A DNA stretch of 64,000 nt from Endobacter medicaginis (GCF_014192375.1 NZ_JACHXV010000005.1:305957-369956), one strand, 5' to 3'. Counted from the first letter of the stretch, positions 56,671 to 64,000 are shown. Program-made: numbers and translations. The notes: generated by a model from the letters alone, not told the origin.

Positions 56671-57195
56671 ATGGACAATCCCGACCTTGACCTGAAGCGT
56701 CTGGAAGACCGGCTGCGCGAGTTTCTCGGGCGGCCTGTCGAGCTCGCCGGCGCCGCCGCACTCTGCGCCCTGCTGGCCGGCACCCTGCCGTATGCCCATC
56801 GCGATCACACCTTCAACGCTTCGATGTCGCAGTACGGGTTCGACGGCTTCGCCGTGCTCGGCTTCCTGCTGTATGCGACCGTCTTCGCCTACGGCCTGGC
56901 TTTCCTCGGCCGGCTTCGGCCGCAGCTCGGACTGCCATGCTTCTGGTGCGACCGGGCGAGTTTCTGGCTCACCCTGTTCGCGCTGGTGCGCACCTATGTG
57001 TTCCTCGAGCAGGTCGAGGTCTCGTCGGGCGGGTTCTTCTTCTTCGGCTGGTCGTCCTCGATCTCCTTCTCGCCGGCGATCGGGGTGCTGTTCCTCGCGG
57101 TGGCGCCGATCCTGCTGTGGCGGGCGCGGACGGTGGAGAAACGCGCCGCCAGCCCCGAGGCGATCGCCGCACCGGCCGGCGGGGAGATGCCGTGA
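56671..57195 (+). CDS. Integral membrane protein of unknown function
   Basis: This 174-residue protein has an amphipathic N-terminal segment (DLKRLEDRLREFLGRPVE) and four hydrophobic helices (about 26-41, 58-80, 88-108, 126-147). CFWCDR (about 91-96) is a CxxC-type motif near a membrane boundary; I cannot say whether it is redox-active. An AGGA site precedes the ATG. The stop overlaps the next start (GTGA). Confidence 0.7.
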   Translation: MDNPDLDLKRLEDRLREFLGRPVELAGAAALCALLAGTLPYAHRDHTFNASMSQYGFDGFAVLGFLLYATVFAYGLAFLGRLRPQLGLPCFWCDRASFWLTLFALVRTYVFLEQVEVSSGGFFFFGWSSSISFSPAIGVLFLAVAPILLWRARTVEKRAASPEAIAAPAGGEMP

Positions 57196-58022
57196 AGCGA
57201 CGCCTCGGGTCGGCCTGCTTGGCCGGTGTGCTGGTCGTCCCGCTCACACTGTCCGCCTGCGGCGGGGGATCTGTCGCCGACGGCAGCACCGAGCCGGTGG
57301 ACCTCGCGCAGTTCAACGAGAGTTCGGACCGCTTCACGGTGCTCAGCACGCTCGGAGAGCCGGCGGGCAGCGTCACCCATGAGCACCGGCGCTGCGACAT
57401 CTACAAGCTCTACACCTCCGGGCTCGGTGCCGGCGGCAAGGCGGCGGTCAAGGCAGCCGAGGTGCTGACCTCGGTCGCCACGCTGGGTCTCGCGCAGATC
57501 ATCTGGGCGCCGGTCCGCGCCGGCACCCGGCCCAAGCAGCACACGGTGCTGATGTGCTACGCGGCCGACGAGAAGCTGGTCGAGATCTTCGACAAGAATC
57601 CCAATGACGACAGCCCGCCCGAGGTGCGGATCGTCAACCAGGCCCTCTACGCGACACCGGTCGCGATCACCGCCGTCAGGGCCGCCACCGAGGCACAGCA
57701 GCCGCCGATCACGCTGTCGCCGGCCTCGGGCCCGGTCACTGGTAGCGCCCCGGCCGACACGCCGGCACCGGTCACGACACCGGCCGCAACGCCGATGGCG
57801 GCTCCGGCGGCCGGCACCATCAGCCTCGCCAACGTCTCGCGCGAGGCGATCGACGGGCCGAACCAGGTGCATCCCGGGCAGGTGATCGTGCCCGAGCACG
57901 CCTCCGCCGACGATCTCAACACGCTGAGCGCGATGCGCTCGCAGCGCGCCAATGCCGCCGCGACGGCAGCCCAGAAGGACGGCACGTCCCTTCCGCAGGA
58001 TGCGGCCGTGGCCCCGCCCTGA
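57192..58022 (+). CDS. Lipoprotein of unknown function
   Basis: This 276-residue protein has a signal peptide ending in the lipobox LTLSACGGG. A small domain (about 40-130; LSTLGEPAGSVTHEHRRCDI then KQHTVLMCYAADEKLVEIFD) recalls outer-membrane assembly lipoproteins of the BamE/SmpA type. A Pro/Ala/Thr-rich linker (about 165-215) and a charged C-terminus follow. The GTG start overlaps the previous stop. Confidence 0.72.
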   Translation: MKRRLGSACLAGVLVVPLTLSACGGGSVADGSTEPVDLAQFNESSDRFTVLSTLGEPAGSVTHEHRRCDIYKLYTSGLGAGGKAAVKAAEVLTSVATLGLAQIIWAPVRAGTRPKQHTVLMCYAADEKLVEIFDKNPNDDSPPEVRIVNQALYATPVAITAVRAATEAQQPPITLSPASGPVTGSAPADTPAPVTTPAATPMAAPAAGTISLANVSREAIDGPNQVHPGQVIVPEHASADDLNTLSAMRSQRANAAATAAQKDGTSLPQDAAVAPP

Positions 58023-58071
58023 GACAGGCGGATGTCCGGCGCACCCGCAACCGCAAACCCTGAGGCCGCAC

Positions 58072-58203
58072 ATGTTTGCTTTCTTCGGCGCGATGATCGG
58101 CATCTTCCTGGTCACCGGCATGGTCGCGGCGATGCGAACCTCGGCCATGGTGCCGCTCTTCTTTCTGATCGCCGGCCTCTGTCTGGGAGGGCGCTGGCGA
58201 TGA
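58072..58203 (+). CDS. Tiny transmembrane protein
   Basis: This 43-residue ORF has a GAGG ribosome site and encodes two short hydrophobic stretches (FAFFGAMIGIFLVTGMVAA and VPLFFLIAGLCLGG) with a short polar turn. Its stop overlaps the next start (ATGA). No family is recognised; translational coupling supports it as a gene. Confidence 0.6.
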   Translation: MFAFFGAMIGIFLVTGMVAAMRTSAMVPLFFLIAGLCLGGRWR

Positions 58204-58469
58204 GTGCGGCGGAACATCAGTATCTGGCGGAACGACGTGCGCAGTATGCCCAGCAATTCGGCGGGATCGAAGCCGAGCACCGCAGGAACCTGGCGGCGGC
58301 CTATGTCGGCGTCAGCATCGTCGACTTCATCTGCGGCGTGCTGATCCGCCATGGATGGCACCCGATCGTCATGTTCATCCTCGCCATCGGCATGATCGGA
58401 ACGATCAGGCAGGCCCAGACGGCCTGCGACGCCGACACTGAGCGCCGGATGGCGCTCGGAATCGAATAG
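58200..58469 (+). CDS. Small membrane protein
   Basis: This 89-residue protein is coupled by ATGA to the gene before it. The N-terminal third is charged and helical (EHQYLAERRAQYAQQFGGIE); two hydrophobic segments (about 31-46 and 50-68) form a hairpin, followed by a charged tail. The function is unknown. It is the last gene of the operon; a terminator follows. Confidence 0.65.
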   Translation: MSAAEHQYLAERRAQYAQQFGGIEAEHRRNLAAAYVGVSIVDFICGVLIRHGWHPIVMFILAIGMIGTIRQAQTACDADTERRMALGIE

Positions 58470-58499
58470 GCAGCCACCGCGACGCGCCGCGGGATCGGA

Positions 58500-58530
58500 C
58501 CCCGCCGGATCGCTCCGGCGGGGCCTTTCC
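58500..58530. terminator. Terminator between convergent genes
   Basis: A perfect 10-bp stem, CCCCGCCGGA (58500-58509) with TCCGGCGGGG (58514-58523), closes a 4-base loop and is followed by a short pyrimidine run (CCTTTCCT). It lies between the end of the envelope operon and the convergent minus-strand gene, and may serve both. Confidence 0.75.
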
Positions 58531-59199
58531 TCACTCGTAGTCGTGGAAGTCCGCGCCCGGCATCGCCTGCCATTGCGGCATGCGGCCGAACGGCTCGCTC
58601 GCGGGCGGCGGTGCGAACTTGGTGCAGCTCAACGCCACGAGCATGTTGAGTCGGCTGATCCGCAGCAGGCCCCGCAGCACCGTCACCGCATCGTTGACCC
58701 GGTCGACCACCAGCGGGGCATCCCAACCGATGGGCGGCCGGGGCACGAAGTGTCGCGCCATGCCGGACAGGCTGAAATCCCCGCTCGCCGCGCCCAGGTC
58801 GAACAGCTGACCCGTGCGATAGAGACAAAGCCGCCTGGGTTCGAGGTCCCACGGCCCACCCAGCAGGCCGTGAAGGAAGGACATATGATACCCGGCGAGA
58901 CACAGCGGCGGTGCCGCATCCCCGGGCAGGATCGCCCGGAAGAGCTGGTCGTCCACGCTCAGAGCCGGCTGGCCGTAGTTGTCGGCTGCTTCCTCGAGCC
59001 GTCCGATCTGCCAGTTCGGCTCCCGTCGCGGCGGCACCGGCTGGCCTTCGCGCAATTCGATGTCCACCCAGCCCAGCATGACCGGCTGGCCCACCCGCGG
59101 CGGCCGGGCCAGCAGCTCGGCCGGGACGATGTCGAAGACGCGGACGATCCCCTCGCGCCATCGCGACAGGACCTTGCCCAGTCCGGCATGCCCGCTCAT
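58531..59199 (-). CDS. Protein of unknown function, partner of the nuclease-like gene
   Basis: This 222-residue protein begins at the ATG at 59199 with a strong GGAGGG site, overlapping the upstream stop (ATGA). It is soluble by prediction and rich in Pro and Arg; segments such as LAGYHMSFLHGLLGGPWDLE and SRLNMLVALSCTKFAPPP show no known motif. Its only context is coupling to the nuclease-like gene. It could be an immunity, regulatory or targeting partner; that is inference. Confidence 0.65.
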   Translation of the reverse strand: MSGHAGLGKVLSRWREGIVRVFDIVPAELLARPPRVGQPVMLGWVDIELREGQPVPPRREPNWQIGRLEEAADNYGQPALSVDDQLFRAILPGDAAPPLCLAGYHMSFLHGLLGGPWDLEPRRLCLYRTGQLFDLGAASGDFSLSGMARHFVPRPPIGWDAPLVVDRVNDAVTVLRGLLRISRLNMLVALSCTKFAPPPASEPFGRMPQWQAMPGADFHDYE

Positions 59200-59840
59200 G
59201 AGCACCCTCCTTCCCGCGCGATGGTCCTGACCAGATCGTCGCAGAGCGCCCGCAGCCGGGCGGGCTGGGCGAGCAGGTCGAGGTGCATGAGCACTGGCAC
59301 GATGCCCTGCGCGGCATAGACCGCGAGGCGGCGGTCCAGACGCGCCAGCCACAGGCGCTCGTCGTCGTTGCGGGTGATTCGGTCCGAGCCGCAGCAGCCC
59401 ACCACCTCGATGAAGCGCCGGGCCGCACCACAGCGAAGCGTGAAATCGGCGCGATGACGCGCATCGCGTGCCCGGATCGGCTGGTGCAGGTCGAGCGCCA
59501 TGCGCGGCTTCAGCCGTGGTGCCAGCATCTCGTAGACGATCCGCTCCGGCAGGCTGTCGAGCACGGTGCCGTCGCGGGCCACGGAGCCCGACTTTGGCAG
59601 GTCCGGCCAGCGCGCGGCAGCGGTGTCGTGGACGCGTTTCCAGTCGCGCGGACCGGATTCATTGATGAAGACCAGGTGATTCGCGGCCGGCCCGGCGTGG
59701 CGGCAGATGTGGGCGTTGGGCGGCGCGCCCAGCTGCCGGGCGAGATCGCGATAGAGCATCAGGTCGGCTTCGGTGGGCAGGACGCAGGCGGGGATGCGCC
59801 CGCGCCGCGCGTTGCTGTCGGAATAGGTCGAACGAGACAT
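59196..59840 (-). CDS. Putative PD-(D/E)XK nuclease (DUF559/Vsr-like)
   Basis: This 214-residue protein starts at the ATG at 59840 after AGGAA. The C-terminal half shows an order of elements like the DUF559/Vsr-type endonucleases: LPERIVYEMLAPRL, then RADFTLRCGAARRFIEVVG. The Asp in RADF and the Glu in FIEVVG would be metal ligands; the usual Lys or Asp after Glu is Val here, so activity is uncertain. The N-terminal half (about 1-100) is unassigned. It is coupled to the unknown gene downstream. A defence or mobile-element function is plausible but unproven. Confidence 0.55.
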   Translation of the reverse strand: MSRSTYSDSNARRGRIPACVLPTEADLMLYRDLARQLGAPPNAHICRHAGPAANHLVFINESGPRDWKRVHDTAAARWPDLPKSGSVARDGTVLDSLPERIVYEMLAPRLKPRMALDLHQPIRARDARHRADFTLRCGAARRFIEVVGCCGSDRITRNDDERLWLARLDRRLAVYAAQGIVPVLMHLDLLAQPARLRALCDDLVRTIAREGGCS

Positions 59841-60415
59841 TTTAGTTCCTGTTATGTTCTTCGATTGAGAGACAGACCTGCACGCCCGGGCCTGGAAGGA
59901 TGCAGTGGCGATGTGGACGGCGTGGTGACGGTTGCCGGAGCCGGTGGCGATGACGTCCCGCTCAGGCGGGGAGATGGCGGAGGGCGGCTGCGGGGCGCTC
60001 AGGCGGCGGGGCGCGGAGATGAGGTCATACGATCGGCGTGGGCGCGCGAGACCGCGCCAGACGACGACTGCCGGATGTCGGTAGGCAGACCGACACCCAC
60101 GAGCCGAGACCGCCCCCACTCGGAGGACGACCGGACCCGATCCACCCCATTCCCTGGGGTGACAGGCGTTATGACCCGATCATGAAATGCCCGAACCGAA
60201 GGGAAGCAAGCACGCATCCGGGCTCCATCGATGGCGCGGTGAGCGCGCCACCGCGTACGCCGTCGCCGACACCCCAGGAAATCGCGCCGTGTGATCGTCA
60301 GGAGATAGAGCGCGAGCAATCTGGCCCAGCACGCCTCATCCAGGCACTGCTCGCTGACATCCTGACCACGCTCGCTCAGGAGTTATGACCTTCGGAAAAC
60401 CACACACGGCGCGGT
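59841..60415. other. 575-base region without a clear gene
   Basis: Only a weak small ORF (60182-60388) is seen. The segment 60040-60180 is full of short runs of GAC/CGA character and reads open in several frames, but no start has a ribosome site. The 5' leader of the nuclease-like gene presumably lies near 59841-59900, where the sequence is more AT-rich. Confidence 0.4.
60182..60388 (+). CDS. Doubtful small ORF
   Basis: A 68-residue frame opens with ATG and ends in a helical segment (SGPARLIQALLADILTTLAQ) that could be amphipathic. No ribosome site is seen, and the N-terminal part is low-complexity Pro/Thr/Arg. I give it as a possibility only because it is the longest sensible frame in this gap. 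Confidence 0.2.
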   Translation: MKCPNRREASTHPGSIDGAVSAPPRTPSPTPQEIAPCDRQEIEREQSGPARLIQALLADILTTLAQEL

Positions 60416-61075
60416 TCACTGTCCTGCGTCCTGCGGGTTGCGAACGCATGGTTCGGCGCTCCCTGTATAGGTGATCGTCTGCGTCACCCGGGCGCCGGAG
60501 GCGGTCAGCTTGTCCCGCCATGCCATCAGTCCCTCGGTGAAGTCGGCTGGCAGCGGCGAGTCACAGGCCTGCGACGAGTAGACGCTGCTGTCGACGTATC
60601 TGTCGCCATGGCTGTTCTCGCCACGCTCGAGCTCGACGAACACGATGATGCCGTCGGTTGCCGCAGCGTTCGACCAGAACAGCCATTTGGTCGATTCGAC
60701 GACGCCGCGAAAAGAGCCGTCCGCCTCGATGCCACCGGCCGGCGTGTTGCGCACCCGATCGCCGCCGTAGCTCAGATAGCCTCCGGTGGCACCACTGTAG
60801 ATGCCGGCAGCGAGGCTCTTTCCGTCAGATCCGGACATCCAGGGCACCGTCGGAGCGGCGAAGACACGATACACATCGCGCTTGAGCCGTGGATCCTCGT
60901 GCAGCACCCAGACCCTCTGACCGACATAGGCCTTCATCCAGGTCAGATCACCGAGATGATGCGGTGCCGCGTGGGCGTTCGCAGTGGCGATCAGTGCGAC
61001 AAGCGACAAGTGGGCGAGGGCACCCCCGCCGGGCCGTCCGCAGCGCACGAATACCCCTCGACTGGCTACGACCAT
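60416..61075 (-). CDS. Secreted protein of unknown function
   Basis: This 219-residue protein starts at the ATG at 61075 and has a hydrophobic export signal (about 20-37, LAHLSLVALIATANAHA). The mature part contains LTWMKAYVGQRVWVLHEDPR, GGYLSYGGDRV and KWLFWSNAAATDGIIVFVEL, and four Cys late in the chain (two in the final 20 residues). It looks periplasmic and globular. No family is recognised. It is isolated, between the nuclease-like unit and transposase relics. Confidence 0.65.
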   Translation of the reverse strand: MVVASRGVFVRCGRPGGGALAHLSLVALIATANAHAAPHHLGDLTWMKAYVGQRVWVLHEDPRLKRDVYRVFAAPTVPWMSGSDGKSLAAGIYSGATGGYLSYGGDRVRNTPAGGIEADGSFRGVVESTKWLFWSNAAATDGIIVFVELERGENSHGDRYVDSSVYSSQACDSPLPADFTEGLMAWRDKLTASGARVTQTITYTGSAEPCVRNPQDAGQ

Positions 61076-61211
61076 TGCAGTTCGTCCCCGGCTGTCTTGA
61101 TAACCATCATAATCGGCTGTCTGGAGACGGTTTTGGCGCGACAGCCCGATGGGGTATGCAGCCAGGGAAAACCGTGATTCGTCGCGTATGCGAAGACCTG
61201 ACGAGACAGCG

Positions 61212-61479
61212 ATGTGGGCCTCGACCACCCATGCGCAGTATAGCCGTAAGGCTGCGAGCTATGGAAACGACCTGACCGACCCGGAATGGACGATCCTGCG
61301 CCCGTGCCCGCGGCTGTCCGGTGTGGGCGCAAAACACGCCAGGCCGATGCCGATGCGCGAGGTCGCGGGCGCCATCTGCTATGTCCCGTGGCGGCATAGC
61401 GTGGCGCTGACACCGTCCCGCCTTGGCGGAGGGGGGTATCGCTGCTTCGCCCGTCTGCACGATGACGGCACCCTGGAAC
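61212..61479 (+). pseudogene. N-terminal relic of an IS5-family transposase
   Basis: The frame from the ATG at 61212 reads MWASTTHAQYSRKAASYGND then LTDPEWTILRP and, later, MREVAGAICYVPWRHSVALT and RCFARLHDDGTLE. This follows the N-terminal domain of IS5-family (IS1031/ISL2-like) transposases. The frame then runs into unrelated transposase sequence after about 89 codons, so the catalytic domain is missing. It is a dead fragment. Confidence 0.75.
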
Positions 61480-61482
61480 TGC

Positions 61483-61718
61483 CAGTCAGACGAGACCGAC
61501 GTACAGGGCCGCATCAGCCGGTGTGGCGACGAACTGGTCCGCACCGCGCTTTCGCTTCTGATCCGCAGCACCAGAGGGTCGGCGCTGCGAGCGTGGGCAT
61601 GAACGGCCAGGCGACCCGGCATGGCGCGGACGCATGTCGCTGTGGCCCGCAATCTGGCGGTGTCCGGCACCGCATCTGGGCTGACGGCAGCGAGTTCCGA
61701 TGGAGCAAGCCGGCCGCA
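61483..61718 (+). pseudogene. C-terminal relic of an IS110-family transposase
   Basis: Directly after the IS5 relic the sequence reads, in the first frame, QSDETDVQGRISRCGDELVR then TALSLL, an in-frame TGA at 61600-61602, then MARTHVAVARNLAV, and after a frameshift RHRIWADGSEFRWSKPA. These match in order the C-terminal region of IS110/IS1111-type transposases (GRIS..GD..R.., ALARKLAV, LHRMW.DGTEFRW). One stop and one frameshift show decay. Confidence 0.72.
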
Positions 61719-61730
61719 GCAGTTCGACTC

Positions 61731-62328
61731 TCAGCGCATGACGAAAAACGTTCGAGTTTTCGCCTGACCAACGAGCCAGTGTCGGGGGCCTTCAGGCGGA
61801 TGGAGGGCAGGTTCCGGATCGCCCCGTCCCTGGTCGAACGGCGCGCGATGGAGGGTTCGGGTGAGCCGTGTGCCCTGCTTCATGTCATGGAGCATGTATG
61901 TCGACTGGCGGTCGGCCGTCGCGCCCTCGCGCTGCTGGCGAGCTCGGGCACGCTCCAGGATGCGGTGAACCGTCGCCTCGTGCTGCCAGGTGGACAGCTC
62001 GATCGGGTCGGAGGAACCCGGGTCGGCGACTTTGACCATGAGGGGTCTCCGAGGCCTTGTTCAGCAGCTCTCGTTCGGAATACGAACGAAAATGTTCAAC
62101 CATCGTTTGCCGGGCTCTCGGATCGGCTGTGAGCTGAGTCAGGGCGTCGGATAAATGACTTGATTTCAGTATGTTATCCAGAGACAGGCGACCGCCAGGG
62201 AGCCGCATCGGAACGGCCGACAGCCGTCCTGACACGACCATTTTTCGGTGCTTGCACCAAAAATGCGGTATCGTGCCCTCCCTAGAATCTCCCTCTTTCT
62301 CGTCTGTATTCCTGGTCTCTTTCTCCAC
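61731..62328 (-). pseudogene. Frameshifted gene of unknown function
   Basis: Two adjoining minus-strand frames read as one protein if a single base is removed from a four-C run in the coding strand (plus 62042-62045). The upstream frame ends with SERELLNKASET and the downstream frame continues MVKVADPGSSDPIELSTWQH then EATVHRILERARARQ. Either half could be real alone, since the second has its own ATG. No function is recognised. It ends beside the IS110 relic. Confidence 0.4.
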
Positions 62329-62566
62329 ATAATTCGTTTCGCCTTCACTCGTTTGAGGCGACGTCGGCTGAAATGTGACCCAGGAACGGGTCGTAAAGCC
62401 GGGAGATCATGGCGGACCGTGCCCGTGGAGGCTCTAGGAAGCCCGTCCGCTGGGACTCGGCGTCTCGCTGGTCCTGACCAGCGCCTTTTCGGGGCGATGC
62501 CCTCCACGGCCTTCTGAGGGGGACTTTTGGGCGGCTGTCGGGAAGAGTGGTTAAATGCGGGATAAC
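62329..62566. other. Gene-free segment before the tandem repeats
   Basis: I see no gene here. It includes AT-richer sequence (62329-62370) that probably carries the promoter of the leftward frameshifted gene and a GC-rich part leading to the tandem repeats. Confidence 0.4.
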
Positions 62567-62749
62567 CGACAGAGTCAGGGTAGTTTCGGTAGCTGGGAAA
62601 GGGGGGGTTGTCGTCCTGTTGGCACGACAGAGTCAGGGTAGTTTCGGTAGCTGGGAAAGGGGGGGTTGTCGTCCTGTTGGCACGACAGAGTCAGGGTAGT
62701 TTCGGTAGCTGGGAAAGGGGGGGTTGTCGTCCTGTTGGCACGACAGAGT
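62567..62749 (+). repeat. Three perfect 58-bp tandem repeats
   Basis: The 58-bp unit starts CGACAGAGTCAGGGTAG and is repeated without change at 62567, 62625 and 62683, followed by nine bases of a fourth copy (62741-62749). Each unit contains CTGGGAAAGGGGGGG and an upstream AGGG, so it has guanine runs that could form a quadruplex. There is no spacer sequence and 58 is not a multiple of three, so it is neither a CRISPR nor a coding repeat. It lies 45 bp left of the IS3-family element. Confidence 0.95.
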
Positions 62750-62793
62750 GTGAGCTGCTGCCGGTTTCGTGGACACGCGGCGTAAGCGCGCGG

Positions 62794-63906
62794 TGAACCG
62801 CGCCGGGTTTGTCGGAGGCCATAGCTCTTGAGAGAGTGTGGTCATGACGAAGACCGCGCGGTTCGCCTGGTTTTGGAGCAACAAGGCGAGCATCCGAGCC
62901 AATGGGCGGCGCTCAGTTCGGTGGCGGCCAAGCTCGGCTGCTCGGGCGAGACGTTGCGCAACTGGGTTCGCCAGGCCGAGCGTGACAGCGGAGCGAGGCC
63001 AGGCCCGACGACGGCCGAGACGGAGCGGATCAAGGCCCTGGAGCGCGAGGTTCGCGAGTTGCGGCAGGCCAACGAGATCCTACGCAAGGCGTCGGCTTAT
63101 TTTGCCCAGGCGGAGCTCGACCGCCCACTGAAGCGATGATCGCCTTTATCGAAGAGCATCGTGAGGTCTACGGTGTCGAGCCGATCGCGCGTGTCCTGCC
63201 GATCGCCCCGTCGACCTATCACGAGCATGCGCTCCGGGCCCGCGATCCGCAGCGGCGTCCGGCTCGCCAGCGGCGCGACGAGGCTCTGTGCGACCCGATC
63301 CGGCGCGTGCATGCGGAGAACGTCTCCGTCTACGGCGTGCGCAAGGTGTGGCGTCAGCTGCGACGCGAGGGTGTCGCGGTGGCCCGCTGCACGGTCGGCC
63401 GGCTGATGCGCCAGATGGGCCTGCGAGGCGTGATCCGCGGCAAGGGGGTCCGGATCACGATCCCCGACAGGGCCGTGGTATGCCCGCTCGACCGCGTTCA
63501 TCGCCAGTTCCGCGCGCCCGCACCGAACCGGTTGTGGCTGAGCGACTTCACCTATGTCTCGACATGGCAGGGGTTCGCCTATGTCGCCTTCGTCATCGAC
63601 GCCTTTGCTCGACGCATCGTTGGCTGGCGGGTCTCGCGCGACATGAAATCGGACTTCGTCCTCGATGCCCTCGAGCAGGCGCTGCATGAACGAAGGTCGG
63701 CGGGCCAGAGCGGGCTGGTGCATCATTCGGACCGAGGATCGCAATATGTCAGCATTCGCTACACCGAGCGCCTCGCCGAGGCCGGCATTGAGCCCTCCGT
63801 CGGCAGTGTCGGCGACAGTTACGACAACGCGCTTGCCGAGACGATCAACGGCCTGTTCAAGGCCGAGGTGATCCATCGGCGCAATTCATGGCGCCTTATC
63901 GAGGAG
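62794..63906 (+). mobile_element. IS3-family (IS51-group) insertion sequence, right part lost
   Basis: The element appears to begin at TGAACCGCGCCGGGTTTG (62794), the usual left-end style of this group, and carries orfA and orfB in overlapping frames. The right end is missing: orfB loses homology after SWR (about 63895) and foreign sequence starting TGTACCGCC follows at 63907. Confidence 0.8.
62828..63139 (+). CDS. IS3-family transposase OrfA
   Basis: This 103-residue protein opens with TTG after a GGAGG site nine bases upstream. It has the OrfA helix-turn-helix ([20 protein letters not shown] then [14 protein letters not shown]) and the leucine-zipper end ([20 protein letters not shown] then [11 protein letters not shown]). 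It overlaps orfB by four bases; a fused OrfAB may be made by frameshifting, as in other IS3 elements. Confidence 0.88.
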   Translation: MRECGHDEDRAVRLVLEQQGEHPSQWAALSSVAAKLGCSGETLRNWVRQAERDSGARPGPTTAETERIKALEREVRELRQANEILRKASAYFAQAELDRPLKR

Positions 63907-63927
63907 TGTACCGCCCGCAGATTGTGA
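63136..63927 (+). pseudogene. IS3-family transposase OrfB, truncated
   Basis: The 263-residue product has all three catalytic acids of the DDE integrase core: Asp in LSDFTYVSTWQG, Asp in HHSDRGSQYVS and Glu in DNALAETINGLFKAEVIHR. After NSWR the normal ending (a segment of about 30 residues with W..YN..R) is replaced by LIEECTARRL and a stop, because another sequence is inserted at 63907. It is probably inactive. Confidence 0.85.
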
Positions 63928-64000
63928 GACACCGATCTGAAGCCTACGCGGCGACGGCCGCGAGTGGAAGCTGCGCGGCGCGGATTGCGGCCGGTGGCCG
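63907..64000 (-). mobile_element. End of a second insertion element, cut by the window
   Basis: The sequence starting TGTACCGCCCGCAGATTGTG interrupts orfB. Read on the minus strand, a coding frame of 18 codons (RPPAAIRAAQLPLAAVAA, stop at 63944-63946) ends 37 bases before this boundary, the layout expected of a transposition gene near an element's end. The GATT-GAGACA-like pattern is reminiscent of IS21-family ends, but too little is visible to be sure. Confidence 0.5.

Noticed and set aside
62233..62275. Long imperfect palindrome as an origin or operator
   Set aside because: It contains a bulge, a two-base loop and unpaired bases, lies inside the frameshifted gene, and has no iterons or DnaA-like boxes around it.
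62567..62749. Possible CRISPR array
   Set aside because: The 58-bp units abut directly without spacers, and no cas gene is nearby.
54034..64000. Second attachment site (repeat of the tRNA-Ser 3' end)
   Set aside because: I scanned for the T-arm and acceptor sequence and did not see another copy; the right boundary may lie outside the window.

Overview
The window is GC-rich chromosomal DNA from an alphaproteobacterium, most likely of the family Acetobacteraceae (acetic acid bacteria). I infer this from the continuous plus-strand cluster ffh-rpsP-rimM-trmD-rplS-leuCDB, the sdhE-mfd pair, the paired TonB receptors and the style of the insertion-sequence debris. No rRNA gene is present to settle the taxonomy.

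Layout. 1-4.9 kb: two near-identical TonB-dependent receptors, divergently oriented, forming a 1.8-kb inverted repeat; the left one runs off the window. 5.0-11.8 kb: ffh, rpsP, rimM, trmD, rplS and then leuC, leuD, leuB. 11.9-15.9 kb: a translationally coupled four-gene operon of Baeyer-Villiger monooxygenase, a catalytically degenerate SDR, an intact SDR and an alpha/beta hydrolase. 16-20.9 kb: an IclR-type regulator divergent from a CoA-transferase (A+B), a thiolase and an AtoE-type transporter. 21-28.9 kb: recG, a secreted amidohydrolase, sdhE-mfd and a small unknown gene. 29-29.6 kb: a higBA toxin-antitoxin module with two perfect palindromes on its promoter. 29.6-39.9 kb: a reductase of the 6PGDH/beta-HAD type, then the potassium operon, which reads on the minus strand as leader ORF-kdpF-kdpA-kdpB-kdpC-hydrolase-kdpD-kdpE. 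39.9-46.1 kb: unknown genes, an SBF transporter, a FrnE-like protein, pabB and pabC. 46.1-53.9 kb: the DUF403/DUF404 pair, a very large glycosyltransferase-like protein and a FAD/NAD(P)-binding protein.

A tRNA-Ser(TGA) at 53.94-54.03 kb marks the edge of an accessory segment that runs to the end of the window. It contains a membrane-anchored helix-turn-helix protein, an XRE repressor divergent from a six-gene envelope operon (two lipoproteins, a secreted protein, a membrane protein and two tiny proteins), a two-gene minus-strand unit whose first gene looks like a PD-(D/E)XK nuclease, a secreted protein, two fused transposase relics (IS5-like and IS110-like), a frameshifted gene, three perfect copies of a 58-bp repeat, and an IS3-family element whose orfB is itself cut by another element.

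The left 54 kb is ordinary core metabolism and information processing with a few unusual operons. The right 10 kb is where undescribed biology is most likely, especially the XRE-controlled envelope operon and the nuclease-like pair.
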